Source of the DNA: Apoderus coryli
Taxonomy: Eukaryota > Arthropoda > Insecta > Coleoptera > Attelabidae
Assembly (NCBI GenBank): GCA_911728435.2
Contig: OU452198.1
Location: 124,001 to 188,000, forward strand
Length of the DNA: 64,000 nucleotides
Direction: 5' to 3'
The translations under genes were made by a program, and so were the position numbers. Every line of letters starts with the position of its first letter. The stretch's first letter is position 1. The notes under the pieces are model-generated. The model saw only the letters and a list, made by a program, of their open reading frames with translations, was not told the DNA's origin and searched no databases. Shown here in pieces: positions 1 to 11,465 of this stretch.

Positions 1-1036
1 AGAATATATTTATTGAGTATCGGTATTCGATTGATCACGCTGAAATACCTCGATCTGACTCTGTTAAAGATTTGGGAATTATATTTGACTCTAAACTTAC
101 ATTTGTAGAGCATGTTAATACCAAAGCTTCTGAAGCAAGTAAGGCTTATGGATTCATATTCAGAAACTGTACAGGTTTTAAAAACATTGGCTCCTTGAAA
201 ATTTTATATTTTTCCTATGTGCGTTGAAAACTGGAGTACGGATCGCTAATCTGGTATCCGTATTACAGAGTACATGAATATACGATTGAGAGAATCCAAA
301 GACGATTTTGGAAATTACTTATGTTCAAAGTGGATGGACAGTATCCTTCAAGGGGAATAGACTATCAATTACTGCTTAATAGATTTCATTTACAAAGTTT
401 GACCCTAAGAAGGAAATTGAATTCTCTTGGATTTCTCTATCATTTAATACATGGAAAAATAGATTGTGCTGACTTATTATCCAGATTAAATTTTAATGTT
501 CCCCGAGTATTTGTCAGGAGTAGAAGAGTGTTTTTCACTGAACGAGCCAGAACTAATATTTTATTGAGATCTCCCATTCATGTTTTCTGTAATAATTTTA
601 ATATCATTTGTGCTGGATGTGATATATTTGCTGATGGGCTTCGGGAACTTATGCAATATGCGGAGTCCTGTTTGTCATGAGTGTAATCGTCTTTGTTTTT
701 TGTTTTTTTTTTTTTTGTGAAATATGTGTACATTGAATTTTGCTAGTATAATTGAGTTGTCTACATTACTTGGCGTTCGCTTATTTTGTTACTACTGTTC
801 ATTATTATCATGTATTCAGATCGGGTATTTTACGTGGAGCTTTTATATATAAGTAAATACATTTTTTATGATGTGCATTATTACTGTTACTTTTTCTATT
901 TGATTGTATATATTTGATTCATTTTGTGGATATTATTTCAGTGGTTTTGTTTATATTTATATCATTATTGTTTGTATTGCTCTGTAAAGGGAATATTTTT
1001 TCTGTTGGGCAATAAAGCTATTATTATTATTATAAA
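1..1036 (+). mobile_element. Jockey-type LINE, 3' portion, decayed (family A)
   Basis: The 3' end of a non-LTR retrotransposon. Translated pieces match the region after the reverse transcriptase catalytic core: a DLGIIFDSKLTF block near 70-110, RRFWKLL near 300, and the reading frame continuing to 680. An in-frame TGA near 225 breaks the frame, so it is a relic. The 3' UTR ends in GGGCAATAAAGC followed by (TTA)n at about 1018-1036. The same tail closes the longer copy at 23770-25624, and the aligned proteins show the two are one family. The 5' part lies outside the window. The element abuts hAT coding sequence at 1037, so it probably inserted into a hAT element. Confidence 0.88.
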
Positions 1037-1633
1037 AACTATTTCCCACTAGTTCACCAAATTTTTAAAATTTTATGTACGTTGACCATTTCTGTAGTAA
1101 CGGCAGAAAGAAGCTTTTCTAGTTTAAGATTAATTAAAAGTTATTTAAGATCCACCATCGCAGAAGATCGTCTAAATTGGTTAGCCTTATTGTATGTTCA
1201 TAGAAATACTGAAGAAAATATTGAAAGTGTAATTAACCGTTTCGCCAATAAAAAAAGAAGATTAGATTTTACAATTTAACTTTTGGATGTTATAATTTTT
1301 TTCGTATATACTCATGTCTATGTTTTTATTTTATTTTTGTTTTAAGTATTTTGTTTTTGTGTGATCTACTAGTTGTTTCAGTTTTGTTTATTTTTTTTTG
1401 TTTTTCAAATTTAGAATTGTTTAGTTTCTTTTAATATACCTATAAAAAGTTAACAAACGCATTTCCTTTAAATTTTATCTCCATGTTCCTCGTCATGCCC
1501 GATCAGTAACATATTTTATAAAGTCACGCATACGTGAAAATTTACAATTTTTTTACAAGCATATTCAATATAGCTTAAGACTTGACCTTTGGGGATGCGC
1601 CCCCCCCAAGTTCAAATCCTAAAGCCGCCCCTG
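1037..1633 (+). mobile_element. hAT transposon 3' part with hATC dimerisation domain fragment
   Basis: From about 1037 to 1279 one frame encodes the C-terminal hAT dimerisation domain. The block TAERSFSSLRLIKSYLRST is the hallmark, followed by a DRLNWLALL helix. The stop is at 1277-1279. The frame continues upstream to the LINE tail, so the LINE interrupts this transposase. About 350 bp of AT-rich 3' UTR follows. The likely right terminus is 1633, where the reverse complement reads CAGGGGCGGC, a typical hAT end (C/T-A-G-N-G rule). The left half is outside the window. The domain call is strong; the exact terminus is inferred. Confidence 0.8.
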
Positions 1634-2394
1634 CATTGCAGCAGTACTAAAGCCTCCAATCATTGTAGACACTATGCCATTGCGTCGGACTTCAATTTCT
1701 ATCAGGTGTCGTGTGCATCACGACGTTAAAAAAAATCTCACGCACATACGTATTCCAACGAAGGAGAAGTTCAATAATTTCTGAGTTGGAGTAATTCATA
1801 CTCGTTAGCAAGTGAATGCTAATGATATCATTTTTCCGGAAAAAGAAAACAAATGCTGTTTCGAAAAATTAAAGTCACGATCGGACTATGATTTGGTTTC
1901 AAACATAGATTACTTTATCAGAAAAGAAAAAAATGTTCTATGTAATTCTTAATACACTGACCGACCCGACCCTTATCTACCAATAATAAGGTTATGAGGA
2001 GACCGCAAATAGATCAGATTTTCACTTTAGCCGGTAAGTGATTTTTTTGTCTTTTATATTATCTTTTTCGATAAAAGCCGTTATCGATCACAAACGGTAC
2101 AAAATGATGTATGAAATGGCCTGGGCGGTGTTTCCCTGTCATCATGAATTTACGGATTACTGTCTCACTCACTCTTGCTTTTATTTTTGTAGGAAATACT
2201 AAGTATAAAGAATTTTATTTGGCTCGTATTACTTTTTCAACATAAATATAATAGATAAATTGCAAGAACAACATATGGATTACATTTTCTAATAACTTTG
2301 TTGCAGATTCGCCAGAAATCATAAATAAGATCACCTGTTTACAATAACCTCATGGAACTGAACACCATGCCACAGAAACAGGTAATATAGCATG
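1634..2394. other. No gene seen
   Basis: AT-rich DNA with no reading frame that I can connect to a protein family. No clear repeat structure. Confidence 0.6.
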
Positions 2395-2399
2395 TCGAA

Positions 2400-2890
2400 T
2401 TGTGATGGATTTGCGGCCTATAATTGTTCCTTCTGACATTTTTAAGATGGTTAAGCGAGGATTGTCGATTTCTGCCATGTATTCAGTCCGGTTTTCCATC
2501 TACAAGTACACGGATGATATTTTAGGCATGCGACTGCCTTAACCATGCAGGATTGCTTGATGGTGCTCTGGTCTTAGGCGGGTGTGCTAGAGGATTCATT
2601 GAATACTCTATATCGGGTAGTAGGCATGTTGTTGTCTTCAAAGTGGCTCAAGAAAAAAGTCTTAGTAGGGGTACCATAGGGCTCTATCCTATCCCCAATT
2701 TTAGATTTTTTGAATATATCACAATTTCTCTGCAATGTCAAGCATTCCTCGGCTCCTTTATATGAGGTATTCACAGCAGCTGCAATCACTCGTTAACCTA
2801 TTTAATAGTGATATGGATTACCTGCTGGTGAAATATTCGCATGATCACTATTTAGAGGTTAACAAAGACAAAACCCAAGTCTTGTAGGAG
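2400..2890 (+). pseudogene. Decayed LINE reverse transcriptase fragment
   Basis: A frame at 2553-2765 matches the stretch between RT motifs A and B: an aromatic block before GSRHVVVF, then SRGTIGLYPIPN in place of the usual SRGVPQGSILGP. After a frame break, 2780-2887 encodes a stretch ending LEVNKDKTQVL, matching the post-YADD 'LxLNxxKTQ' block. The YADD box itself is lost. No intact protein is possible. The clade is uncertain, Jockey or R1-like. Confidence 0.65.
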
Positions 2891-3276
2891 TAAAACGACT
2901 TATAGAAAAGCAACGTTCTTTGATACATCGATTGGGTAATTGTGGGGGATCAGCCGAGGAACACACGGGTTTGAAGCCTTTCTTGATTTACATATTTTAT
3001 CAATTTTCAGACTTTTAAGAAACGGGCATTTGTGTATTTGGATTATATAAAACCAAAGTATGCTTACCTTTTTTTGAAGTCCTAAAACTGTCATCTTTCG
3101 GGACATATTGTATATCGTATACGAGTGTCGTGTTTGGAAGGAGTTCTCGATCTTTGTTTATTTTGTATACTGCATATTTAAATGCAAACTCGACGCTGCT
3201 GTTTTTCTGATCTTCCGTGAAAATAGCACCTAAAACAAATTAGAAAAATAACACTTTAACTACTTTTGTCATTCAT
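2891..3276. other. No gene seen
   Basis: No recognisable coding sequence. It lies between a plus-strand LINE relic and a minus-strand LINE relic and may be decayed element sequence. Confidence 0.5.
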
Positions 3277-4097
3277 CTACTCCAATCCATAAATTAAAAA
3301 TTCAAATATTCTGTCTGCTACAATCTTTTTTATAATCTTAGATAAAGTACTTAGCAGGGCTATAGGCCTGTAATTCTCCAGCCCTAGTTCATTACCTTTT
3401 TTATATATAGGGATAATGAGGGCATTTTTTAATTGATCTGGAAATATCCCGCATTGTATCGACATGTTTAGTAACTCGGCTATTACAGGGGAGAGCATAT
3501 CTAAGGAATGCTTAAATATTTTAATAGGGATACAATCCATACCAGTGGACCCTTTGTTTGGGAAGTTCTTGATTGTTCTAGCCACATCATGCGAAGACAC
3601 CGGAGAGAAAAACATACTCCGAGGATTAAACGGACACATAGTACATGATGCTGAAAAGCCTCCGCCAAAATGAGAGGTCAATCTAGCTTGAATGACCGTA
3701 GAAAAATACAAACAGAAGGCCGATGCAACCTCAGTGGGATTATTGATTATTTTATCATTCTGAGATATTGCCAAGTTCCGCCGCCGTTTCGCCTGTCTAC
3801 CTGTATATTCACTCAATATATTCCATACAGTCCTTGATTTGTTCCTTGACTCGGCCAACCAGCGAATAAACCGACTGCTCTTCTCGATCGAAATCATTCG
3901 CCTGACCCCACATCTACGCTCCCTATAAGTTTGATGCAAGTTGTCATCCTGAATGTGCTGTCTCAGCCAATTCATATATTGGAGCTCATCATATTCATGT
4001 TGAAGTTCATCAGAAAACACCACTCTGAATGTCCTGGGTCTATCAAAACCGGAACGTCTAAGGGGAAATGCGGCCCTAAAACACCATTTCAGTCGCT
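3277..4097 (-). pseudogene. LINE reverse transcriptase, N-terminal half, truncated
   Basis: An open minus-strand frame of about 270 codons from roughly 4095 down to 3277, with no internal stop. It covers the endonuclease-RT linker and the first RT blocks: a TGMDCIPIKIFKH segment (RT motif 0/1, usually S/TGxDxIP), then IPIYKKGNELGLENYRPI (RT motif 2, xYRPI), then LLSTLSKIIKKIVADRI. It stops before the FxDxxxAFD catalytic motif, so it cannot be active. Typical of the Jockey superfamily. Just upstream on the opposite strand lies an endonuclease-like fragment. Confidence 0.85.
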
Positions 4098-4099
4098 GC

Positions 4100-4258
4100 C
4101 AGAAACCCCGAAAAGCATCATATTAGGCTTGAGATCTAGTAAATTTAATCAACTGATAGATTGGGTTGACCTGAGTAATTACCTAAATTTTCTAAACAAT
4201 GGTATGGTTACTTTTCCCAAAACGTCTCAGGTACCATCGACCAGCAATCACCCTGTAT
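4100..4258 (+). pseudogene. Possible LINE endonuclease C-terminal fragment, inverted relative to the RT
   Basis: One plus-strand frame reads KSIILG, then a W about 12 residues on, then FLNNGMVTF and a VPSTSNH end. This resembles the end of an APE-type LINE endonuclease (iiGDFN ... LN.G..T ... S.IDH). The catalytic GD and the final SxID are altered. It sits immediately next to the minus-strand RT fragment but in the opposite orientation. Similarity is short and judged by eye. Confidence 0.35.
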
Positions 4259-5372
4259 AAAAGAGTACTTAGAAGTACCTACTAAGTTACTGATAGAAAT
4301 TTTATAACCATATTTCTTCAACATCAGGTATATTATGATACAATACCAATACGTACATGTTTTATGCATTGTATTTTTGTTATATATTTTCTTTTTCGTC
4401 TCCTTCTAATGCTATTATAAAGGAAAAAGGTATTGGACGTGTCTTGATGCCAAACGCGAAATCCCAGAAGGTTTTTTCCTCCTTCGATATTTGTCCACGA
4501 CAGAGTTTTGCTCCCTTTATGACAGGAACAGTAAGTAAATAATAAGAGGAAAAAAGTTCTTAAAGAAAATTTTTCTCAATTGTTGTGGCTTGTCACAATA
4601 GATTATTTTATTGGTACCTACTGCAACACACTTCTTGTTCCTATTATATTGCGAACGGTATTTCTATAACTATGACGGACATTCAATAATGGAGTAATAA
4701 TATAAGATGTTGCCAACTTGTCAACATTTCCGAGTCACTCCTGTATTTTGCGTATGTTCCTAAGAAGAGAACGCCCTGAAGTTTCACTATGCCTGTGATT
4801 TAAATGAAAAAAAAAGATGCAATACAGATCGCAATATAAATCTGTTAGTCTAAAGGCTAAATTAATGTCTAATAACAATTTCATAAATAGTTCTTCTAAT
4901 CCAATTAGTGACGGTGTCCAGAGGATGGACCTTAAGTTCTACAGACCCATAAGTAAACTCTTTTCCTATTGAAAACGATGCGGGCAAAAAAAAAACGAAA
5001 CTACACGGGAAGAATATGACTAATGCCCTGCCTGCACAGCTTATAGTGAGGAACATCAAAAAGACAATGAAGGGGAATGAAATTGCTCTATATGGGCATT
5101 TATCGACTTGGTCAACACCTCATATGAATTCATCAAAAAAGCAATCTACTAGAGAAAGCAATTGTAACAAAACAAAGACACACTGACAATAGAATTTACT
5201 TTTGTCCTCCCCTGTATATATATTTGGATATGTTCTGTTATTTTTATATCCTAAAGGAATTGTTAGGTACCTAAAAGAACGACCTTTTTCTAATCGAGAA
5301 TATTGAGTTTATGTTTATGAGTTAGTCCAAAGATAAAAGCATATATTAGAAAAGATAACCAGATATTGTAAA
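4259..5372. other. No gene seen
   Basis: No supported coding sequence. CACCCTGTATA near 4248-4258 resembles a mariner-type right terminus. A very weak RTE-like reverse transcriptase resemblance near 5080-5150 is not enough to call. Confidence 0.5.
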
Positions 5373-5712
5373 TACAGAGTGATCATTTAACATTCAAAAT
5401 TCTCGAGATGTCTTCATGTAAATTAAATGTCGGACTTTTATTATTATATACAGAAGCTAGTAGTTGGAGGGTGTCACAGTTTCCATATTATCAAATAAAA
5501 ATAATAAATACATAAAGAAACAATGGGTTTTTGTCCAGTCGCTGATTCGGGAGATTGAGAAGTCATTATAAAATAGTATTGTTTCTTACTTTACAAATGG
5601 TAGTGACTGGTTAATCTTTTGAACGAACTCCAACATAAGATACCTAAGTATCAACAATCGTTATTACAGCCGACATAATAATGTATCTTATTTCTGAATC
5701 TCTCACCCTGTA
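5373..5712. mobile_element. Candidate MITE with mariner-like ends
   Basis: About 340 bp bounded by TACAGAGTGA on the left and TCACCCTGTA on the right, an imperfect 10-bp inverted repeat. The TACAGGGTG type of terminus is common in insect mariner-related elements. No coding capacity. The call rests on the ends alone. Confidence 0.35.
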
Positions 5713-6328
5713 GATGTATTTTTATTGGGGTATATTGTAAAAATGCCCTTTTTTCTGATTGACTATTTTCATTCTGTAGTACCTAATTGTCATTTTTATG
5801 AGGCAATTTTGGAAAGGCGATAGGTCTTTCAACTTAGATTCGTTTTAGCATTAGTAGAGTCTAGATGTGATTTCTAATTGTAGTATATTTCTATTTTTAA
5901 GTTGTACAAGTAATGACTAAGATTTTCTTCTAAATTCTCATTCTCGTTTAATTGTTTTATCCTTTTTTTTTATTTATACATATTTATTTCTTGTTGTTAT
6001 TAATTTTCTTTATTAGTTTTAATTATTAAATTAGTTGTTTTTAGCCCAAACTTTTGCGTTTTATTTCTAATAAAGTTTAGTTAAATTATTGACAAAAGGC
6101 TCTTTTAATTATTGTTTTCCTTTTAAATACAAAGTGGGTGACCGGCAGAGATCCAGAATTATAAAAGGTGAGTAATTTTACATTACTTTAATACAGATTA
6201 ATAAAGTTGATATTCTTTGTTTGTTCTTCTTATGTTAAAAAATTTAATTTACTAAAGTTATTAACACAGTATTTAAGAGAAAAAAATAAAATACACTTTA
6301 CTTACTTACTATTGAAGTTTGTTGTTTC
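5713..6328. other. No gene seen
   Basis: Very AT-rich, with long T and TA runs. No coding sequence recognised. Confidence 0.55.
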
Positions 6329-6409
6329 AAAATATCAAGTAGAGACTACTATATGCGCATATTTCGTACTCGTTTGTACTCATCAGCCAGCCACACCACT
6401 CGATATTTT
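6329..6409 (-). ncRNA. Hammerhead ribozyme-like motif (type I layout)
   Basis: On the minus strand the core CTGATGA is followed by stem II (GTAC / GTAC closing a 6-nt loop), then GAAA, then a short self-complementary stem III (ATATG / CATAT). The outer arms 6329-6342 and 6396-6409 pair over 14 bp, counting G.U pairs, giving a long stem I with an internal loop. The first stem I pair next to the cleavage site would be G-G, a mismatch, and the cleavage triplet reads AUA. The fold is complete but the site may be decayed. No flanking element could be assigned. Confidence 0.6.
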
Positions 6410-7137
6410 GCTTTTAGAACACTAATAAAAATTAGATTATAAAATTTAAAATTGACAAATTACAATGCAATGAATTTACTGGGTGTTTGGTTTATTGCAC
6501 TCAGAAAATATAATTTTAGATTAAAAGTAAATATCTTTTACTTTTGCCTAAAAATGTATAAAGTATCTATACGCTTCTAGCAAATATAACATTACATTCT
6601 AAATATTTATAATTATATTATGCGAATACCTATGTATGCATTTTTCATTTCAGAAGCAGCCAAATTGAACTTTCCCGTACACCAGAAAAATGATTTGCAA
6701 GCATTATTTATGTATTAGATTTATGATTTATTGATTTTTTAAATTAATTAAAATGCCCTATCGTAAGCGGTTAAGAAGCAGTCAAAATTTAAGCATAATT
6801 CTGTATTTTATTCTTCTTAATATATGAAAGAATTATTTGTTCCTTAATTTAACTTTCTATTTGTTATTAAAAAAAATGTTCCTATGTTTAGAATAAATTA
6901 CATATTTTATTACATTGTTAATCTTACATTTTACACTAGTGATGATTCTAGAACATTTTGTTATAATTATATACAACAAAAAATGTAAAGTGTTTTTATC
7001 CTAATAAAATAACGGACAAGGTTCGATGCTAAAAGTATGTCTCCAATCTCCAAAATCGTTAAACCAAAAAGGTGGATTGCTGGTTGTAAATATATTAAAA
7101 ACAATTCAAAAATCCGTGTTATTCAATATTTTTATAT
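6410..7137. other. No gene seen
   Basis: AT-rich spacer without a recognisable reading frame or clear repeats. Confidence 0.55.
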
Positions 7138-7262
7138 AAAATATTGTCAAAAAGAAATTACAAAATTATTCGATACAACGTAAGTTTCGGCGACAGAAAG
7201 CGTTCGCCGAAACGTGCATTATTGTATCGTATAATTTTGTAAGTTATATTTGACCACAATAT
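7138..7262. repeat. Palindromic hairpin element, about 125 bp
   Basis: Two arms of roughly 55 bp are inverted copies. TTACAAAATTAT appears at the left and its reverse complement at the right, with GTTTCGGCGA / TCGCCGAAAC near the centre. It encodes nothing. It resembles a small foldback MITE. Confidence 0.65.
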
Positions 7263-7439
7263 TTAATATTAAAAAACACCAAAAACACCCAAATGTTTAA
7301 ATTTTTTGGTTTAACTATTTAACAAAAAGGGCATAATTTTTGCATCAAACTTTTGTACCAACCCAACAATGGAAATCTGGTAGTTTTATTGATTTATTCC
7401 ATACATTTTATCAACGTATATTTCACGTTACAAAAATAT
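7263..7439. other. Spacer
   Basis: Short AT-rich stretch between two hairpin elements. Nothing recognised. Confidence 0.4.
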
Positions 7440-7853
7440 ATAAAAGCCAGATTAAATAACGTGAAATCATACATTATTTAAACGTTTCTAAAATGCGTAA
7501 TTAAAACGATTACACAAACGTTAATTATTAGCTTTTAAAAAACGATAAATGCATGTATATCTAATACATGCATTTGTCGTTTTTTAAAAGCTAAAAATTA
7601 ACGTTTGTGTAATCGTATTATTAACGTATTTTAGAACCGTTTAAATAACGTTTGATTTCACCGTTGAATATATATACATAAATACGTTCAATACACGTTT
7701 TTATACAGCATTTAACTAACGTTTCGTTATTAGTGTTCTGTAACGTGAAAAAGCGCGACATATAAAAGTAAAATGTACGTATTTAATGTACCTTTTTTTG
7801 GAAAGGTGTTTTGTAATGATAAACGTTAAATAAACGTATGTGTGTTTACTGCG
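7440..7853. mobile_element. Foldback element A, rich in AACGTT motifs
   Basis: A near-perfect inverted repeat is centred at about 7562. The inner arms (about 7506-7558 and 7565-7617) are almost identical inverted copies, and the similarity weakens outward. ACGTT-type motifs recur every 10-25 bp in both arms. The right terminus near 7851 reads, on the reverse strand, CAGTAAACACACATACG, which matches the left end of the element at 21516 with one difference. I could not find a matching left terminus. Non-coding. Confidence 0.65.
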
Positions 7854-7968
7854 TTTACTTAAAACTTGAATTACAAGCCGCTCGTAAAACTTGAATCGAA
7901 CCAGTAACAATTTGAATAGCATATTGGGATTCATTTGGATTGAGCTATAAAATTAGTATTCTTTGTGA

Positions 7969-8151
7969 ATGTACATAATACCCGCTAATTTCAAAATGGT
8001 TACACAATGTCCATCCCTCGCTAGTAATGTGGATCCAGTCTTGGCTAAAAATCCGAACACTATCTACGTGCTATGGTACCATCTTAAAAAGAAGGACCTC
8101 AGTGAGGACGATAACTATGTTTTTGGCGAATACGCAAAAGTCGTCACTTAA
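7969..8151 (+). CDS. Unrecognised 60-codon ORF
   Basis: An ORF with a mixed, protein-like composition (charged central part around KKKDLSEDDNY). It is unlike the low-complexity translations of the surrounding DNA. There are two in-frame ATGs; the second (7996) is as likely a start as the first. No splice sites, domain or homologue could be recognised. It could be an exon, a relic of a mobile element, or chance. Confidence 0.15.
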   Translation: MYIIPANFKMVTQCPSLASNVDPVLAKNPNTIYVLWYHLKKKDLSEDDNYVFGEYAKVVT

Positions 8152-8842
8152 CACGTGACAGCAGATTCTTATACCCTAATATACATTTTTTCTTTTTGGA
8201 TTTGTTAAATCCTGTCGTTACATACAAAAAAAAACTGAGTCAGTCTGTATAGTCTTCGTTTTAGAACACTTTCTAAATTTATGCAAAACTATTGTTCGCA
8301 GCTTATTAGCTTTTGCAAATATTTCTCGCTAAATGATGATCATCATTTCTCCTTATTCATCAACAATTTTTCCACTTCTGCTGCCTTCAACCTAACAAGA
8401 ATTTAATCATCCAATAAGTCACACTCAATCTATATCCATACATTTTGGATTTCGTTTTCCATATTTTTTATTTAATTTTTTTATCAGCTTTCATTTCTCG
8501 CATTTCTCTTCTTTATGTTCCCTCCTTTTAATAAATTTAATCTTTTCCAAAGATTAATGAGGTGCATTCTATGCCATTATTTGATAGAGAAAGGAAAAAT
8601 TAGAGAGAATTCCTGGTAGACAAATTATTTTTAATATAGCGAAATTGACCTAATAAAGACACTGAAGTAAAATTTCATTTTATGTCAAATTAATCTACCT
8701 AATGACAATCTAAATCATTATATAGGAAATAGTACATCAATATAGAACCTTCCCGATAATACCGAACTCCTAAGTTACAGAAAGATATCTTTTGTAGTTC
8801 CCGAGAACTTTGAATACGACACTCAGGATGAATCACCCTGCA
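8152..8842. other. No gene seen
   Basis: AT-rich, no supported coding sequence. Confidence 0.55.
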
Positions 8843-9480
8843 TATACCGGGTCTCCCAAAAAAAATCCCTACCCTTTGGGGGCAGAATCTACGAAAATCA
8901 CTGTCATTTTTCGAAAAATGTCTCCTTATGAAATTGTGACCATTTTGAATCTTGAAATCAGGCAAATATTTCATGTGGAATTACTAATTTAAATCTAGTC
9001 ATCTTTGAGAAAGACATAAGTGTTGGTGAAAATCGCCTTCTTCAAACTGGGTGCTTTGCACCACGGCCACGGAAGATTAATTCACATCGTTCTAGAAAAC
9101 CTAGATGGCAACAGGAATACCAATTACTTCACGACACGATAAGATCCTTCAGTGATCACCAGAATTATGGAAAGTAATCGTCACCATCCACGTAGGACCA
9201 TAAACAGATTCATGCAACGAGAAAAGCTGAATCTTTATCATCTTAAGCCGGTTCAAGAATTACATCCTGGGAACAGTGAGTTGCGCTTACGATTTTGTAG
9301 ATTTTTTTTAAATTGCCTGGAGGCAAATGAAGATTTTTTCTCAATAAGTACTGTGGAGTGATGAGGTCCATTTTAACCAGCAACTTGCATTGTTGGAATT
9401 ACGAAAATCCGCACCAAATTAGAGAATCACATAAGCAAGCACGCTGGAGCTTAAATGTTTGGATTGGTCTTCCCAAATAT
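8843..9480 (+). pseudogene. Decayed mariner-type transposase, 5' part (split by an LTR)
   Basis: The left end TATACCGGGTCTCCCA at 8843-8858 resembles a mariner terminus. From about 9060, broken frames encode transposase pieces: an HTH-to-catalytic linker (LKPVQELHPGNSELRLRFC, 9245-9300), a first-D region after a frameshift (WSDEVHF near 9357), then NPHQIRESH and LNVWIGLP at 9440-9475. The layout matches the intact transposase at 41759-42832 (KLVQELNEDDPDRRLQFC, NVWCGIL). The sequence stops at 9480, where a solo LTR has inserted, and resumes at 11343. Confidence 0.75.
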
Positions 9481-11342
9481 TGCGGCACTAGTAATTAACC
9501 GGAGTTGTATATAGATAGGATAATGAATGCAGAGAGTATTACCCCGTCTAAACCCTAATAAGAAAATTAATATAGCCACTAGGTTCGAATTTAATACATA
9601 ATATTTAACGAGCGTTAATCTAGATGTTGCGTAATTCTTAAAGACTCAGAACTAAATTAAGATAGTCAAAAGAATAATAACAGAATCAAATTATTAAATG
9701 AAAGAAACAAACAACTAATAGCTAATCAAACCTTTTTTAGATGACATAGCAACTTTGGCGTCGTTCACAACAGTTCAACCTTGTTTAACACTACTGTTTC
9801 AAGATTTATTCATTTTTTATTTCCCCCTCGTAATTAAAACTCAAATTTTTGTAGGGGGCAACTTTATATTTGTTTAAAATTAAGAATAAAAGAGAAGAAG
9901 TAATTATTAAAAGAAAATCTAAATCTAAATTAAAACTAAAAAATCAAGAAAAAAGTACGAACTAAAACACAGAATAATCAACAATTGATTATTGAACAAA
10001 AACTCTTATTTAACTTATATTTAATCTTAATAAAGACTTAGCATAATGGAAATCGATGTAATTACGAATAATTTACATTGATTTCCACCTAAATGCCTTC
10101 AGTTACTTTGTATTAGTAAAAAAAAAAAGAAAATACGAAACTAAAATAAAAATTAAAGCAATTATTTCAATAATTCATTCAACTTTAATAAACTTCTGAA
10201 TTAAAAATGCAAAGAGTAAAATAAAAATAACTTTTAGTAATAATCAAGAAAATGAACTTAGAAAATTATAAATCTTAAAACAGCTTGCAAGAAAATATAT
10301 TTAGAAGTGACTTACTTGAATCTCGAACAAGAACTGACTTTTTAATTTAAAAGAACTGACGAGGTACTTTCTTTCAGAATGCGAATATGATTACCTCCCC
10401 TATTATGCCTCAAAAGAGGGATGATAGCCAATGGGAATTCGAAAACGCTAGGTTCAGAACGCACCCCTTGCGCAGCGTTAGAATAAAGCACTAATTATTG
10501 ATTTTACTATTTGGTCGTACTTTTATTTTCCGTTGTACGATGTGGTTTAAGCGTATCTCCAGAGATGGCGATACGAGGTTTAATTCCGTGAAAATCTGAA
10601 TAATATTTCTATGATTCAATTCAATTGGTATAATTGCTTAAAGATTCTTAATTTATACTAACTATGATTCGACGTGATGTAGATATTTCCCTCGCTGTAG
10701 ATCCGAGTAAATTCTGCCGTAATATAGCAACTATATTAGTGGCAAAATATAAACTCATAAATACAGTGAGAGCTTTTAACTCAGTTTGAAAAAAAGACTG
10801 CCCAAGACTCATACCCCTTTGGAAGAGTCAGACATTGGGAAGCAAAAAAAAACCTCGTAATTAATATCAACATTCCATCGATTACAACTTATTCCTTAAT
10901 TTAAACAATTTATAAACGTATCGACAATGTTAGGGAAAGCAATTCTTGAGCAAATCGGCAACACTGTTGTCTAATAAATATCTGTAACTTTTGTGTTGCA
11001 CAAAGGAAAGAAAATAGCAAACAAAAATATTATCTTAAGAACATGAATGAATGAATTTTAAAAGCTTTTAATTGTTATGACGCAGATAACTTTTCTGCCC
11101 TTTTTTAGACCCAATATGTTTGTCGTAAACACATAATATTAGGGTACGTTCGTATTTATGTTTAGAAAAAATAAGAGCCATATGTAAACAAATCTATGGG
11201 AATATTTCATGTTATCGTAAAACTAAATTATACAATAACTTGTTAGAAAATGGAGATTCTCAGAAAGAAGTGATCTGCCACCCATGTATTCTAGAATTAA
11301 GTAATCTGTAAGCTTGCCAGTGGCGGGTTCTATTTTGTTACA
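9481..11342. mobile_element. Solo LTR-like insertion, copy 1 (about 1.86 kb)
   Basis: First of three copies of the same long repeat. It begins TGCGGCACTAGTAATTAACC and ends GTTACA. The boundaries are fixed by the host sequence: transposase coding similarity stops at 9480 and resumes at 11343. The flanking 4-mers are ATAT and ATAG, a slightly decayed 4-bp duplication. No gag or pol coding is present. TG...CA ends plus a 4-bp duplication point to a solo LTR, probably gypsy-like. Orientation is unknown. Confidence 0.72.
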
Positions 11343-11465
11343 ATAGACCATAGGATAATAGAATCACAGTTCCTGGGATACTAAACGCCGAAAACGATGC
11401 AAATTTTTGAGATAACATATTACCTACTCTTCTTGAAAATATTCAATTCCACTTAAGAATGTACT
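11343..11465 (+). pseudogene. Decayed mariner-type transposase, 3' continuation
   Basis: Continues the relic at 8843-9480 across the LTR. Pieces read DHRIIESQFL, then after a frameshift LNAENDANF and ILPTLLENIQFHLRMY. These align with the region just before the second catalytic D in mariner transposases (GNHIIGPLFIPG ... in the intact copy at 41759-42832). The second-D motif is not reached. Confidence 0.72.

Noticed and set aside
5040..5160. Possible RTE-type reverse transcriptase motif A (AFIDLVN...)
   Set aside because: Only about 20 residues, split between frames, with the catalytic region not preserved.
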